Shown: positions 34,987 to 43,411 of the stretch, piece after piece
How positions within the stretch are numbered: the first letter of the stretch is position 1
How the letters are laid out: the number at the start of each line of letters is the position of its first letter
Assembly (NCBI GenBank): GCA_003671055.1
Contig: QWPV01000008.1
Span: forward strand, 21,735 to 68,719
DNA: 46,985 nucleotides
Direction: 5' to 3'
Origin: Planctomycetota bacterium
GTDB lineage: Bacteria; Planctomycetota; Phycisphaerae; Phycisphaerales; SM1A02
The notes under the pieces: generated by a model
What the model was told of the DNA's origin: nothing
What the model saw: the letters and a program-made list of their open reading frames with translations, nothing else
Databases searched by the model: none
Made by a program: the position numbers and the translations under genes

Positions 34987-35676
34987 ATGAAGATTGCATT
35001 GATGAGCATGGGCCTCGTGGCTGCTTCGATCGCTGGCGTTTCGTCCGCTACTTTCACTAGCTATTCAGCCGTTTCCGGCGGTAGCCAGGGTGGCCTCACC
35101 AAGTATTCGGTGTACGCGAATTTCAACGGTGCAACTGACACCGCACTGAACTTCTTCCACATCAACAACGAATCCAGCACCGCTGCCTTCACTGGCTTCT
35201 GGCACGCTGATGCGTTGAACGGTGGCGTCGCATCGCAAGCAACCGGCACATGGAACCCACAGTTCGTGCTCGTTCCTGGCGCTTGGGATTCCTACGTCAT
35301 GGTCGGCGGCGGAACGGGCTTTGCTTCGGGCAACTCGTCCAACGCAGATCCATCGTTCGGCGCTGCTGGTTTCAACACCGCCCAGATGCCTTTCCCATCG
35401 CCAAACAACCACGCTATCGGGCCAGGTTGGTTCAACTCGAACCCACCAAACATTCAGGGTCGCGTCAACGCTGCGGGTCAGGTGCTCCTCGGTCAGTTCG
35501 TCATCAATGACGCTGCCTCGATCACCATGTTCCTCAAGGTCGGCTACAACAACGGTGTTGCAGGCTCTGCTGTGCAGTTCGGCGAAGGTACCTTCACCCT
35601 CGGCCAGATCCCAGCACCAGGTGCTGTTGCCCTCCTCGGTCTCGCTGGCCTCGCCGGCCGCCGTCGCCGCAACTAA
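34987..35676 (+). CDS. PEP-CTERM-like sorted exported protein (copy A)
   Basis: 229 residues with an N-terminal signal peptide (MKIALMSMGLVAASIAGVSS) and the C-terminal sorting tail PAPGAVALLGLAGLAGRRRR plus Asn: short Pro-containing motif, hydrophobic helix, Arg cluster. Proteins with such tails are exported and processed by an exosortase-type system in Gram-negatives; no exosortase is in this window. The middle (TWNPQFVLVPGAWDSYVMVG, GTGFASGNSSNADPSFG, PGWFNSNPPNIQGRV) closely matches copy B at 36253. Function unknown, presumably surface or matrix protein. GGGAG precedes the ATG. Flanked by repeat clusters on both sides. Confidence 0.9.
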   Translation: MKIALMSMGLVAASIAGVSSATFTSYSAVSGGSQGGLTKYSVYANFNGATDTALNFFHINNESSTAAFTGFWHADALNGGVASQATGTWNPQFVLVPGAWDSYVMVGGGTGFASGNSSNADPSFGAAGFNTAQMPFPSPNNHAIGPGWFNSNPPNIQGRVNAAGQVLLGQFVINDAASITMFLKVGYNNGVAGSAVQFGEGTFTLGQIPAPGAVALLGLAGLAGRRRRN

Positions 35677-35714
35677 TCGACTCTCGTAAGAGATCGAAAA
35701 GCTCGCTCAATCCA

Positions 35715-35755
35715 GTCCCCCGTTGCCGAAAAGGCAACGGGGGACTTGTCATTTT
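35715..35755 (+). terminator. Rho-independent terminator after PEP-CTERM copy A
   Basis: Perfect 13-bp stem GTCCCCCGTTGCC (35715-35727), loop GAAAA, GGCAACGGGGGAC (35733-35745), then TTGTCATTTTGGG. The tail after the stem is the same as after copy B (36991-37003). Confidence 0.88.
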
Positions 35756-35765
35756 GGGCTCTTTC

Positions 35766-35923
35766 CGAAATGTGCCTGTCCCAACTTCGAAATGTGCCTG
35801 TCCCAACTTCGCCCCTGTCCCAACTTCGCCCCTGTCCCAACTTCGCCCCAACTTCAATTTTCCTAAATTTGTTTATTTTCCGAAATGTGCCTGTCCCAAC
35901 TTCGAATTTGCGTGTCCCAAATT
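35766..35923. repeat. Tandem array of GTGCCTGTCCC units between PEP-CTERM genes
   Basis: Units of 22 bp, each CGAAATGTGCCTGTCCCAAC plus TT, at 35766, 35788 and 35881; shortened 17-bp units CGCCCCTGTCCCAACTT at 35810 and 35827; an 11-bp remnant at 35844; and a diverged unit CGAATTTGCGTGTCCCAAAT from 35903. An AT-rich interruption (35855-35880) separates the two parts. It begins just after the terminator of copy A. Confidence 0.9.
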
Positions 35924-35942
35924 CGCCAGATTCGTCCTTGGC

Positions 35943-36029
35943 GTGGTTCCAGGAACGGCGGTTGCTTCCTTGCTCGGCATAGTTGGCTTGGTCAAACGCC
36001 CACGGTCGCGGCTGAAAAAGTGGTCCTAG
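35943..36029 (+). pseudogene. Possible orphan PEP-CTERM-like tail
   Basis: After the repeat array the frame reads VVPGTAVASLLGIVGLVKRP then RSRLKKWS and a stop. Pro-Gly, a hydrophobic stretch and a basic cluster give it the layout of a PEP-CTERM tail, but there is no protein body, signal peptide or start signal; upstream in the same frame is only repeat sequence. It may be the 3' remnant of a third paralog. Chance similarity is possible since the piece is short. Confidence 0.3.
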
Positions 36030-36072
36030 AACTAGCAAGTGTTCAGGTCGCGTGCATTCGTGGATCTTTTAC

Positions 36073-36100
36073 TTGACAGCGTCAACATTGGGGGCATCTT
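36073..36100 (+). promoter_or_regulatory. Possible promoter of second PEP-CTERM gene
   Basis: TTGACA (36073-36078) is a perfect -35 box; the best -10 at 16 bp is CATCTT, which is poor. The predicted leader would be ~150 bp. Confidence 0.3.
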
Positions 36101-36252
36101 CATCGGTGGAGGATCTACCTCGCTCGAGGCGGATCAGACAGGGACATAGGGCGACTCTCTCTCAAGAGTTGTGTTCATTGCCAAGTATCCAACTTGGTTT
36201 GTTTCCAGTGTGTCCCCCTGTTTGATTCCCCCCCTTTTTGGAGCAGAGAAAT

Positions 36253-36912
36253 ATGAAGATCCTTGGACTCGCAGCCGCTCTCGCGGTCGTTGGCTCAGCC
36301 AACGCAAATTTCACCGGTTACTCCGTCAGCAGTACCACCAACGGCACGTACAACATGTACCAAGTCTTTGGCAACTTCGACGGCGCCACCGACACCGTTC
36401 TCAACGCATTCCAGATCCACGCAATCGTTGGGTCGTCACTTGCTGGCTTCGTCCACAATGACGCGCTCACCAGTGGCGCTCCTTCGACCGTTTCTGGTAC
36501 CTGGAACCCACAGTTCGTCCTCGCCCCAGGCGCATTTGACTCGTACGTTTGCATCGGTGGCGGTACGGGCTTTGCTTCCGGCAACTCGACCAATGGTGAC
36601 CCAGGTTGGGGTACTGCTGGTCTCAATCAGGCCGGCATCCCAGACGGCACCACCGCTGGCGTCGCAGGTTGGTTCAACTCGAACCCACCGAACCTTCAGG
36701 GCCGCGTCGTTTCGGGTCAGGTTCTCCTCGCATCGATGGTCCTCGCAGTCGGCGACACCACCGGCCGCACCTTCTTCATGAAGGTCGGATACAACAGCGG
36801 CGTCGCTGGTGCTCCAGTCCAGTTCGGCGAAGGTCTCTTCACGCTGCCAACACCAGGCGCGGTTGCTCTTCTCGGTCTCGCTGGCCTCGCTGGTCGTCGT
36901 CGTCGCGCCTAA
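36253..36912 (+). CDS. PEP-CTERM-like sorted exported protein (copy B)
   Basis: 219 residues. Signal peptide MKILGLAAALAVVGSANA, then a body homologous to copy A along its whole length (FTGYSVSS, NFDGATDTVLNAFQIHA, SGTWNPQFVLAPGAFDSYVC, GTGFASGNSTNGDP, GWFNSNPPNLQGRVVSGQVL, KVGYNSGVAGAPVQFGEG), and the tail PTPGAVALLGLAGLAGRRRR plus Ala. Start at the ATG at 36253 with GGAG ~10 bp upstream; the frame could open at a TTG at 36238. The pair A/B is a recent tandem duplication or a small paralog family. Substrate or role unknown. Confidence 0.9.
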   Translation: MKILGLAAALAVVGSANANFTGYSVSSTTNGTYNMYQVFGNFDGATDTVLNAFQIHAIVGSSLAGFVHNDALTSGAPSTVSGTWNPQFVLAPGAFDSYVCIGGGTGFASGNSTNGDPGWGTAGLNQAGIPDGTTAGVAGWFNSNPPNLQGRVVSGQVLLASMVLAVGDTTGRTFFMKVGYNSGVAGAPVQFGEGLFTLPTPGAVALLGLAGLAGRRRRA

Positions 36913-36960
36913 TTTTTTAGGTGCCTCGGCTACGCGACAGTTAGTCACGTAAAAGATCCA

Positions 36961-37000
36961 AGCCCCCACGGCGTGTACCCCGTGGGGGCTTGTCATTTTG
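36961..37000 (+). terminator. Rho-independent terminator after PEP-CTERM copy B
   Basis: Perfect 11-bp stem AGCCCCCACGG (36961-36971) / CCGTGGGGGCT (36980-36990) with an 8-nt loop, then TGTCATTTTGGGG. Stem sequence differs from that of copy A, but the TTGTCATTTTGGG tail is shared. Confidence 0.85.
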
Positions 37001-37208
37001 GGGGGTTGAAGCAAATGGCACGGGATTTAGGTGTTCCATCTGGGACGTGCATACGCACTGCCTTTCCTTTCAAAAATCGTCCACTTCCGTTCGCTTTTCC
37101 CGAACCCTGAGCTACCCTCTTCTCGTATGGATGTGCTTCTTCCACTCAGGAGGATGCTAATCGCTGTAGCCTTTTCTCAATATTCAGGCCGGACACAGGA
37201 GTTTACAC

Positions 37209-38606
37209 GTGAAGATCAGTCTTACCCTTGGCGGATTACTACTCGGCGGTGTTGCCATTTTCCTCGGACAAGTTGATGCAACCGCTGGCACCAGTAAGGG
37301 TGAAGGCGGAACTGCCTCGGTTGGCGCAGATGTCATCGTGGGCGCAATTCCTGACGTAACTAGTTACGGCGCGGTGACTGTCGGCGGCGTTGTGACGCGC
37401 GCGTATGCGTTCGGTACAACAAGTTGCAACATCGGTACTGCGCAACTCAACTGGAACGCAGCGCCAAATGTCAACCACCCATTCATTCCCATGGGAATGT
37501 TCCGCGTTAAAGCCGGTCGAATCGAACAAATCGGTATGTCGTGGGGCAAGCATGGATTCTGCGCATTGCAGCAGAATCTTTGCGGCACATGCACGCCAGC
37601 AGGCAGCGGATGCCCATCGCTCCTCGGAGTTGGTTGCTCTGATCCATACACCTCAAGCCTCAACGGCTCGGTAGGTGATCTCGGCACTCGCGCCGAAGTG
37701 AACGGTGCAACTGGTGCTTTCCCCAGCACATTTAATGTCGGAATGCCTTCTGCCACAGCAACAATCGGTCGACGACTTCAAGTTGCGCAGAATGATCTCA
37801 GCACCACCCTGCACCCCGGCTCGGTGTACCTCGTCGAGGGTCAATACATCCATCCGCAAGACGCGCTTGCACTGAATGACAACAACAACGCCTCATGGCG
37901 CGCAGTGACTTTCAATCAGACCTCATGGGCACCAACTCTTAGCGGCGCGACAAGTCAGCAGAAGACTGCGATGGAAGCATGGCGCGTGTATAACCCCGCG
38001 GTCACGACTTCAAACATCGACATCATCAATGATGGTCGCATGATCGTTGGCTTCTACGTGCGCGACAACGGCGACGGCACGTATCGTTACGAGTACGCGG
38101 TGCAGAACATGAACTCGCATCGCGCAGGTCAGTCGTTCTCTGTTCCGGTTCCAGCGGGCGTGACTGTGACGAACATCGGCTTCCATGATGTTAACTACCA
38201 CTCAGGCGATCCAACCGTCGGTACGGACTGGGCCTCGAGTGTTTCAGGCGGCGCGATCACCTGGTCAGCGCAAACGTACGCACAGAACGTCAACGCAAAC
38301 GCGCTGAAGTTCGCAACCCTCTACAACTTCTGGTTTGATTCGAACACGGCGCCAACGCAAGCGAATGCAACCATCGGGCTCTTCCGACCAGGTGCTGCTG
38401 GCGAACCAACCTCAGTGAGCACACTCGTGAAGACTCCTGGTCCACTTCCCGTGGCGCCTGCTGATCTCAACGGTGACTTCGTCGTCGATGGTGCTGATCT
38501 TTCGATCCTCCTCAACAACTGGGGCGGAACGGGTCTCGGCGACATTGATGCAAGCGGTAGCGTGGATGCTGCTGATCTTGCTGCGATGCTCAATGCCTGG
38601 AGTTGA
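37209..38606 (+). CDS. Exported dockerin-domain protein
   Basis: 465 residues, GTG start with AGGAG ~8 bp upstream. Signal peptide near MKISLTLGGLLLGGVAIFLG. The body (residues ~30-415) is not recognised; it includes a Cys-rich segment (CALQQNLCGTCTPAGSGC) and YVRDNGDGTYRYEYAVQNMN, a motif typical of secreted beta-rich proteins. The last ~48 residues form a dockerin type I-like pair: DLNGDFVVDGADLSILLNNW and DIDASGSVDAADLAAMLNAW, both with Ca-binding loop positions. No cohesin is visible in the window. Likely secreted; function unknown. Confidence 0.85.
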   Translation: MKISLTLGGLLLGGVAIFLGQVDATAGTSKGEGGTASVGADVIVGAIPDVTSYGAVTVGGVVTRAYAFGTTSCNIGTAQLNWNAAPNVNHPFIPMGMFRVKAGRIEQIGMSWGKHGFCALQQNLCGTCTPAGSGCPSLLGVGCSDPYTSSLNGSVGDLGTRAEVNGATGAFPSTFNVGMPSATATIGRRLQVAQNDLSTTLHPGSVYLVEGQYIHPQDALALNDNNNASWRAVTFNQTSWAPTLSGATSQQKTAMEAWRVYNPAVTTSNIDIINDGRMIVGFYVRDNGDGTYRYEYAVQNMNSHRAGQSFSVPVPAGVTVTNIGFHDVNYHSGDPTVGTDWASSVSGGAITWSAQTYAQNVNANALKFATLYNFWFDSNTAPTQANATIGLFRPGAAGEPTSVSTLVKTPGPLPVAPADLNGDFVVDGADLSILLNNWGGTGLGDIDASGSVDAADLAAMLNAWS

Positions 38607-38649
38607 TTGAAGTCTTGAGTTGAAGACTGCAATGTCCGATGAAACTTTC

Positions 38650-38680
38650 CCGGAGCCCGACTTTCTGAGTCGGGCTCCGG
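38650..38680. terminator. Hairpin after dockerin protein gene
   Basis: Perfect 13-bp stem CCGGAGCCCGACT (38650-38662), loop TTCTG, AGTCGGGCTCCGG (38668-38680). No T-run follows on the + strand, so this is a strong hairpin but an atypical terminator. Confidence 0.6.
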
Positions 38681-38793
38681 TGCATTCAGGCCTGTTCATC
38701 TGCTGATGACGAACATTGCGAACTCTGCGACCGTTTGTCTCCTAATCTTGCTCCCGCTCGAATCCTTCGTCCCAACTCTGCGAATCGACAACC

Positions 38794-41133
38794 ATGAAGA
38801 CGCTCACGACTTCCGTCCTCCTCTCGCTCGCGCTCATCGCCTCAGCCACTGCGGCGGAAGGTCTTGCACCACCCAAGGGCGGCAACAACTCGAAGACCAA
38901 GGCCACGCAAGCGCAGGCAGCAAAGGCTGACGCGCCGCTCACACTTCCTGGCTTGACTGACTTCACCGTCGCGGATCTTGTGGTTCCCTCCGGGATTCCA
39001 GAGACAACCGAAATCGCCGTCACGCTCGGAGGACAGCGGGAGACGCTGCGCCTCGTGCGCACAAGTCAGCGGAGCGTGAGCGCAAAGTTACTCCTTGATG
39101 AAGGCAACGGCGCACTCCGCGAAGTACCACTGCCTCCATTCCGAACCTACCGAGGAACGCTTGTATCGAATCTCGATGTGCGCCTCTCCGCGAGTGTGAT
39201 CGATGGGAAACTGTGGGCGATGATTGATGCGGTCGAAGGCACATGGTTCATCCAACCGCTGAGTGACTACACGCCGGATGCGCGCGCAACAGCACACGTG
39301 GTGTATCGCCACGATCATGTGCTTCCCGTTGCTGGAACATGCGGCGGCGATGGTGCGAACCTGTCTCTTCCTGATTGGGTCTCCGAAGGATTCGATCCAG
39401 GTGCTGATGGCGATCCACTACTGGAAGGCATGGGCGAAGGCGGTATCGCTGGAACCACTCCGTTTATCGCAGAAATCGGCTTCGACGCTGACTTTGAGTT
39501 CTTTCAGAAGAACGCGAGCAGCGCGACGAACACAGTGAACGACATTGAGAATGTCATGAACAATGTATCGTTCATCTACGACCGCGATGTCAACATCAGT
39601 TACGAGTACACGACGTTCGTCGTGCGCACGACTGTTGCGGATCCATACACGACCACGGTGATGAACGATCTCTTGTGCGAGTTCCGACAGAAGTGGATCA
39701 TCGCGCCTGAGAACAGTATTCCGCGCGATGTTGCGCAGCTCTACACAGGTAAGACCATCACAGGCAGCGTCATCGGACTCGCATGGCTTGGCGTGACATG
39801 CAATCAAGCGGGAACCGATTGCTCTGGCAACGGCAATCTCGCTTTCAATGCGGTGGAGAGTCGCTTCACCGTCAACAGCGATTTCCGCACCTCACTCTCC
39901 GCGCATGAACTCGGCCACAACTGGAACGCAGGTCACTGCGATGGAAACACGCCGTGCAACATCATGTGCTCGGCGGTCAACAGTTGCAACGGCACGACAG
40001 GCACGAACTTGAAGCTCAGCCCCGTTTCGCAGACGCAAATCATTGGCTATCGCGACGCGGTTGCGTGCGACGTTGCACTGCCAGCGCCGCTCTCGCCGCC
40101 GTTTCTCGATCAGATGAATAACACCACGATTGATGCAACGAAGTGGATCTACAACGATGGTGGACAGACGTCGCCAGTCGCAACGAATGAACCCTCCGCT
40201 GCTCGCTCACTCAATCTCGACTCCACCGGCACTGGCGAGTACGACGACGACGAAATCCGTTCCAACTTCATCTTGCTCTCGGGCATAACCGCGCCAATCG
40301 TGATGAGCTACTGGACCGAATACGTCACTGTCGAAGCTGGTAAGACGCTCACCGTCGAGTACTTCAACAACGTGAACGATTGGGTCGTCCTCAACACGAT
40401 CACGAGCACTGGTGGTACGCAAACATCCTTCACGCGACACGAGCACACGCTTCCCACCGCTGCGAAGCACAATAAGTTCCGCATGCGATTCCGTGTGAAT
40501 GGCGATGCCATCGACGATGAATGGTTCATTGACGACATTCAGATTCAAGTGGGAACGCCACCAACCAATGACGAGTGCGTGAGCGCAACCGTCATCAGCG
40601 CTAATGGCGTGTACTCCTACAACTCCCTGTATGCGACGAACAGTGCATTGACGCTCCCAGCATCGTGCGATCAGGGCTTCGGCACTACGGTTGCGAATGA
40701 TGTCTGGTACCTCTACCTGCCGACTTGCAATGGCAACGTCACCATTACGACCTGTGGATTGGCTGCGTTCGACACGCGAATCGCTGCATACTCGGGACAA
40801 TGTCCTCCGAGTGGCGCGATCGCAGGGTGCAGTGACAACGGCGCGGGTTGCCCGAATGGAACATCCTCGATGACAGTCCCTGTCACGACGGGATTCCCGC
40901 TCTACGTTCGCGTCGGCGGAGCAACCGCTGGCGGCGCTGGAATGATCAGCTTCTCCTGCACAGCGACACCACCACCATGCCCGGGCGATGTCGATGGCAA
41001 TCTCGTGGTCGACGGTGCAGATCTCACGATCGTGCTCAATGGTTGGGGCACAGCGAGCGGCGACCTTGATGGCAACGGCACTGTCGATGCATCGGACATC
41101 ACGATCATTCTCAATGCGTGGGGTCCCTGCTAA
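38794..41133 (+). CDS. Secreted reprolysin-like (M12B-type) metalloprotease with dockerin
   Basis: 779 residues. Signal peptide MKTLTTSVLLSLALIASATA; a pro-region to ~residue 215; a metzincin catalytic domain with zinc motif HELGHNWNAGHC (371-382) and a downstream Met (NIMCSAVNSC) for the Met-turn. After ~435 comes a beta-rich domain (FLDQMNNTTIDATKWIYNDG to DEWFIDDIQIQ), then a Cys-containing domain starting NDECVSATVISANG with NDVWYLYLPTCNG and FDTRIAAYSG, and finally a dockerin pair from ~732 (DVDGNLVVDGADLTIVLNGW, DLDGNGTVDASDITIILNAW). The stop overlaps the stop of the convergent gene by 4 bp. Confidence 0.9.
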   Translation: MKTLTTSVLLSLALIASATAAEGLAPPKGGNNSKTKATQAQAAKADAPLTLPGLTDFTVADLVVPSGIPETTEIAVTLGGQRETLRLVRTSQRSVSAKLLLDEGNGALREVPLPPFRTYRGTLVSNLDVRLSASVIDGKLWAMIDAVEGTWFIQPLSDYTPDARATAHVVYRHDHVLPVAGTCGGDGANLSLPDWVSEGFDPGADGDPLLEGMGEGGIAGTTPFIAEIGFDADFEFFQKNASSATNTVNDIENVMNNVSFIYDRDVNISYEYTTFVVRTTVADPYTTTVMNDLLCEFRQKWIIAPENSIPRDVAQLYTGKTITGSVIGLAWLGVTCNQAGTDCSGNGNLAFNAVESRFTVNSDFRTSLSAHELGHNWNAGHCDGNTPCNIMCSAVNSCNGTTGTNLKLSPVSQTQIIGYRDAVACDVALPAPLSPPFLDQMNNTTIDATKWIYNDGGQTSPVATNEPSAARSLNLDSTGTGEYDDDEIRSNFILLSGITAPIVMSYWTEYVTVEAGKTLTVEYFNNVNDWVVLNTITSTGGTQTSFTRHEHTLPTAAKHNKFRMRFRVNGDAIDDEWFIDDIQIQVGTPPTNDECVSATVISANGVYSYNSLYATNSALTLPASCDQGFGTTVANDVWYLYLPTCNGNVTITTCGLAAFDTRIAAYSGQCPPSGAIAGCSDNGAGCPNGTSSMTVPVTTGFPLYVRVGGATAGGAGMISFSCTATPPPCPGDVDGNLVVDGADLTIVLNGWGTASGDLDGNGTVDASDITIILNAWGPC

Positions 41134-41885
41134 CCCTTCGAAGTTGACTCTTTGGAATCCTCACTGCCCGAGTCTTCTTGTGAAGGCTCGGGCAGTTTCT
41201 TTTCAATCGCAGGCAACTGCAACGATTCCGCATCACCGCCATCAAGTCGAATCTTCGTCATGCGCGAGACGGGCATGATCGACCCGATCTCGGGAACAAG
41301 TTTGGTGCGCACCACACCGGTGATGGTCTTCCCGTCGGCGAAACGAAACATCACTTCCCAATTGAAACTCGGCTCAAGCATTGAACCGATTGGCTCGGTC
41401 GAGATCACGGTGAAACTCTCGAACACGCCGTAACGAGCAACGACTGCGCTGCGAAATGCTGCACGATCGGCAGTGCTGACACCTTTGATCTCTGCAGCAA
41501 AGATCGCCGAGTCGACTACGACGGTGGAATCAACTGTCGGCGACAGAATCGAAACCACACCATCGCGCATCTGCGTTTCGTATCGCTCAATTGTGGAGAA
41601 CGCGAAGTTCTGCAGCGCAAGGGATGTGACGAGCCCCACGCAACCGAGCACGATGCCCGTGATTGCGAAGTTTCGGCCACGCATCGCGCCACCAGAGCGC
41701 TTGATCCGTTCGAGCGAAACGAAGCCGAGGATGACCGCAGCAATCGCTGCAGGATTCGCGCAACATCCGACGATGGAGAAACTGAACGCCGCAACCGCGA
41801 GACGACTCAAGCGACCACGCGGTTGGGCAATCGTCACCACGGGTGGTGGCGGCGTTGGTTCTGATGTCGGCTCACCTAACTCCAT
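41130..41885 (-). CDS. DUF4190-like membrane protein
   Basis: 251 residues. Residues ~25-95 contain two hydrophobic helices ([20 protein letters not shown] and [19 protein letters not shown]) around [19 protein letters not shown], the arrangement of DUF4190. The C-terminal ~150 residues form a soluble domain ([38 protein letters not shown]) probably outside or at the membrane face, ending in an acidic tail. Start at the ATG at 41885, supported by GGAG 6 bp upstream; an in-frame ATG at 41918 would overlap the murD start. Divergent from murD. Role unknown. Confidence 0.78.
   Translation of the reverse strand: MELGEPTSEPTPPPPVVTIAQPRGRLSRLAVAAFSFSIVGCCANPAAIAAVILGFVSLERIKRSGGAMRGRNFAITGIVLGCVGLVTSLALQNFAFSTIERYETQMRDGVVSILSPTVDSTVVVDSAIFAAEIKGVSTADRAAFRSAVVARYGVFESFTVISTEPIGSMLEPSFNWEVMFRFADGKTITGVVRTKLVPEIGSIMPVSRMTKIRLDGGDAESLQLPAIEKKLPEPSQEDSGSEDSKESTSKG
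41163..41204 (+). terminator. Terminator of the metalloprotease gene inside the opposing gene
   Basis: A 15-bp stem (41163-41177 with 41182-41196, one G.T wobble, loop TTGT) reading ACTGCCCGAGTCTTC / GAAGGCTCGGGCAGT is followed by TTCTTTTC. It lies 30 bp beyond the metalloprotease stop and entirely inside the 3' coding end of the DUF4190-like gene, where it encodes [13 protein letters not shown] on the other strand. Confidence 0.8.
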
Positions 41886-41900
41886 TGGGACTCCATAGCG

Positions 41901-43367
41901 ATGACTGTACTCAATCATGCCTCGCTACACTCGCGCGCTGTGCACGGATGCCACGCCACAATCACTTCCATCCCACGCGCGTGTGCGCTCGCTCCGTGGC
42001 TCAATCGCAAACGCGTCACCGTAATGGGACTCGGTCAGTTCGGCGGCGGTGCGGGAGTCACGCGTTGGCTCACAAATCAAGGCGCGCGCGTCTTGCTCAC
42101 CGATGTTGATCCATCCGAGAATCTCACGAACTCGCTCGCCCAGATCGACGACCTTGTGCAGATTGGAAGCGTGTCGCTCGCACTCGGCGGACATGCGCAC
42201 GAACACTTCACCGAGACCGATCTCGTCATCGTGAATCCAGCAGTGCGAGTGCCGTGGGACAATGCATTCGTGCGCAGCGCGATCGACGCGCGCGTGCCGG
42301 TCGCCACCGAGATCGAACTCACGATCCGCGCAATGCAAGAGCGCGGCGTCACCAACTTCATCGGCATCACAGGAAGTGCGGGCAAGAGCACGACGAGCGC
42401 GATGGTGAACGTTGCACTTCGCGCAGGGCTCGCTACAGCATCCAACGATGCGCGTGTGTACTTCGGCGGAAACATCGGTGGATCACTGCTCACAGAGAGC
42501 GCGCAGACGAATGCAGAAGACTTCGTTGTCCTCGAACTCTCAAGCGCAATGTTGTGGTGGCTCGGCGAAAGCATGCAGTGGTCGCCCGCGATTGCAGGAT
42601 TGACGAATGTCCTTCCCAATCACATCGATTGGCACGGATCGTTCGAGCACTACGCGCAATCGAAGTCTCGTTTGCGAGCGTTTCAACAACACGCCCAAGG
42701 CGATCGATTCATCACGCACTTCGCAGGCGAAGAGGCAGAAGCAAAGACACTCGCGCAGGGCGTCCCCAATTGGTGGAACGCATCAGACGCGCCCACGACC
42801 GCACGACCAGCAACGCACACGCTGAACTCCTGTTTGCCTGGCGCGCACAATCAACGCAACGCGGCACTCGCGATTGATCTCGTGTTACTCGCACTCGAAC
42901 GCGCGCGCGTGAACATCGATGTCAATGCAATCGTGCGCGCCGCAGAGTCTTTCCCAGGCCTCCCACATCGGCTGCAATTCGTGGCAGAAATCAACGGCGT
43001 GCGCGCCTACAACGACAGCAAATCCACAACCCCCGAAGCAACGCTCCTCGCGATACGCGCCTTTGACGACGCAACAAAGATCCACCTCATCGCCGGCGGC
43101 TACGACAAAAAGACAGACCTCTCCTTGATCGCATCGCTCGCGCCAAAACTTGCGGGCCTCTACACAATCGGCGCGACCGCCGAAGCGATCTCCACGCATG
43201 GCGCAACGCGTTGCGGCACACTCGACGTCGCAGTACAAACAGCACTCGCACGCGCAACCACTGGCGACATCCTCCTCCTCTCTCCAGGCTGCGCAAGTTG
43301 GGATCAGTTCACAAACTACGAACACCGCGGCGAAACATTCACACGGCTTGTGCACGCCGCGAAGTAG
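41901..43367 (+). CDS. murD: UDP-N-acetylmuramoyl-L-alanine--D-glutamate ligase
   Basis: Mur ligase that adds D-Glu to UDP-MurNAc-L-Ala. 488 residues: N-terminal Rossmann-like domain ([20 protein letters not shown]), P-loop [10 protein letters not shown] (~155-164; often GTNGKST in the family), [66 protein letters not shown] and [12 protein letters not shown], and the C-terminal [20 protein letters not shown], which fits MurD. The first ~37 residues are an extension without similarity; the true start may lie later, but no better start codon with a ribosome site is evident. Confidence 0.93.
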   Translation: MTVLNHASLHSRAVHGCHATITSIPRACALAPWLNRKRVTVMGLGQFGGGAGVTRWLTNQGARVLLTDVDPSENLTNSLAQIDDLVQIGSVSLALGGHAHEHFTETDLVIVNPAVRVPWDNAFVRSAIDARVPVATEIELTIRAMQERGVTNFIGITGSAGKSTTSAMVNVALRAGLATASNDARVYFGGNIGGSLLTESAQTNAEDFVVLELSSAMLWWLGESMQWSPAIAGLTNVLPNHIDWHGSFEHYAQSKSRLRAFQQHAQGDRFITHFAGEEAEAKTLAQGVPNWWNASDAPTTARPATHTLNSCLPGAHNQRNAALAIDLVLLALERARVNIDVNAIVRAAESFPGLPHRLQFVAEINGVRAYNDSKSTTPEATLLAIRAFDDATKIHLIAGGYDKKTDLSLIASLAPKLAGLYTIGATAEAISTHGATRCGTLDVAVQTALARATTGDILLLSPGCASWDQFTNYEHRGETFTRLVHAAK

Positions 43368-43411
43368 ACCCTGCGTGCGGTTTGAGAATGACGACTGGAT
43401 TGAGCATGCGC

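Noticed and set aside
35754-35942. Open frame through the repeat array
   Set aside because: Composed of translated repeats; only the end (35943-36029) deserves separate mention.
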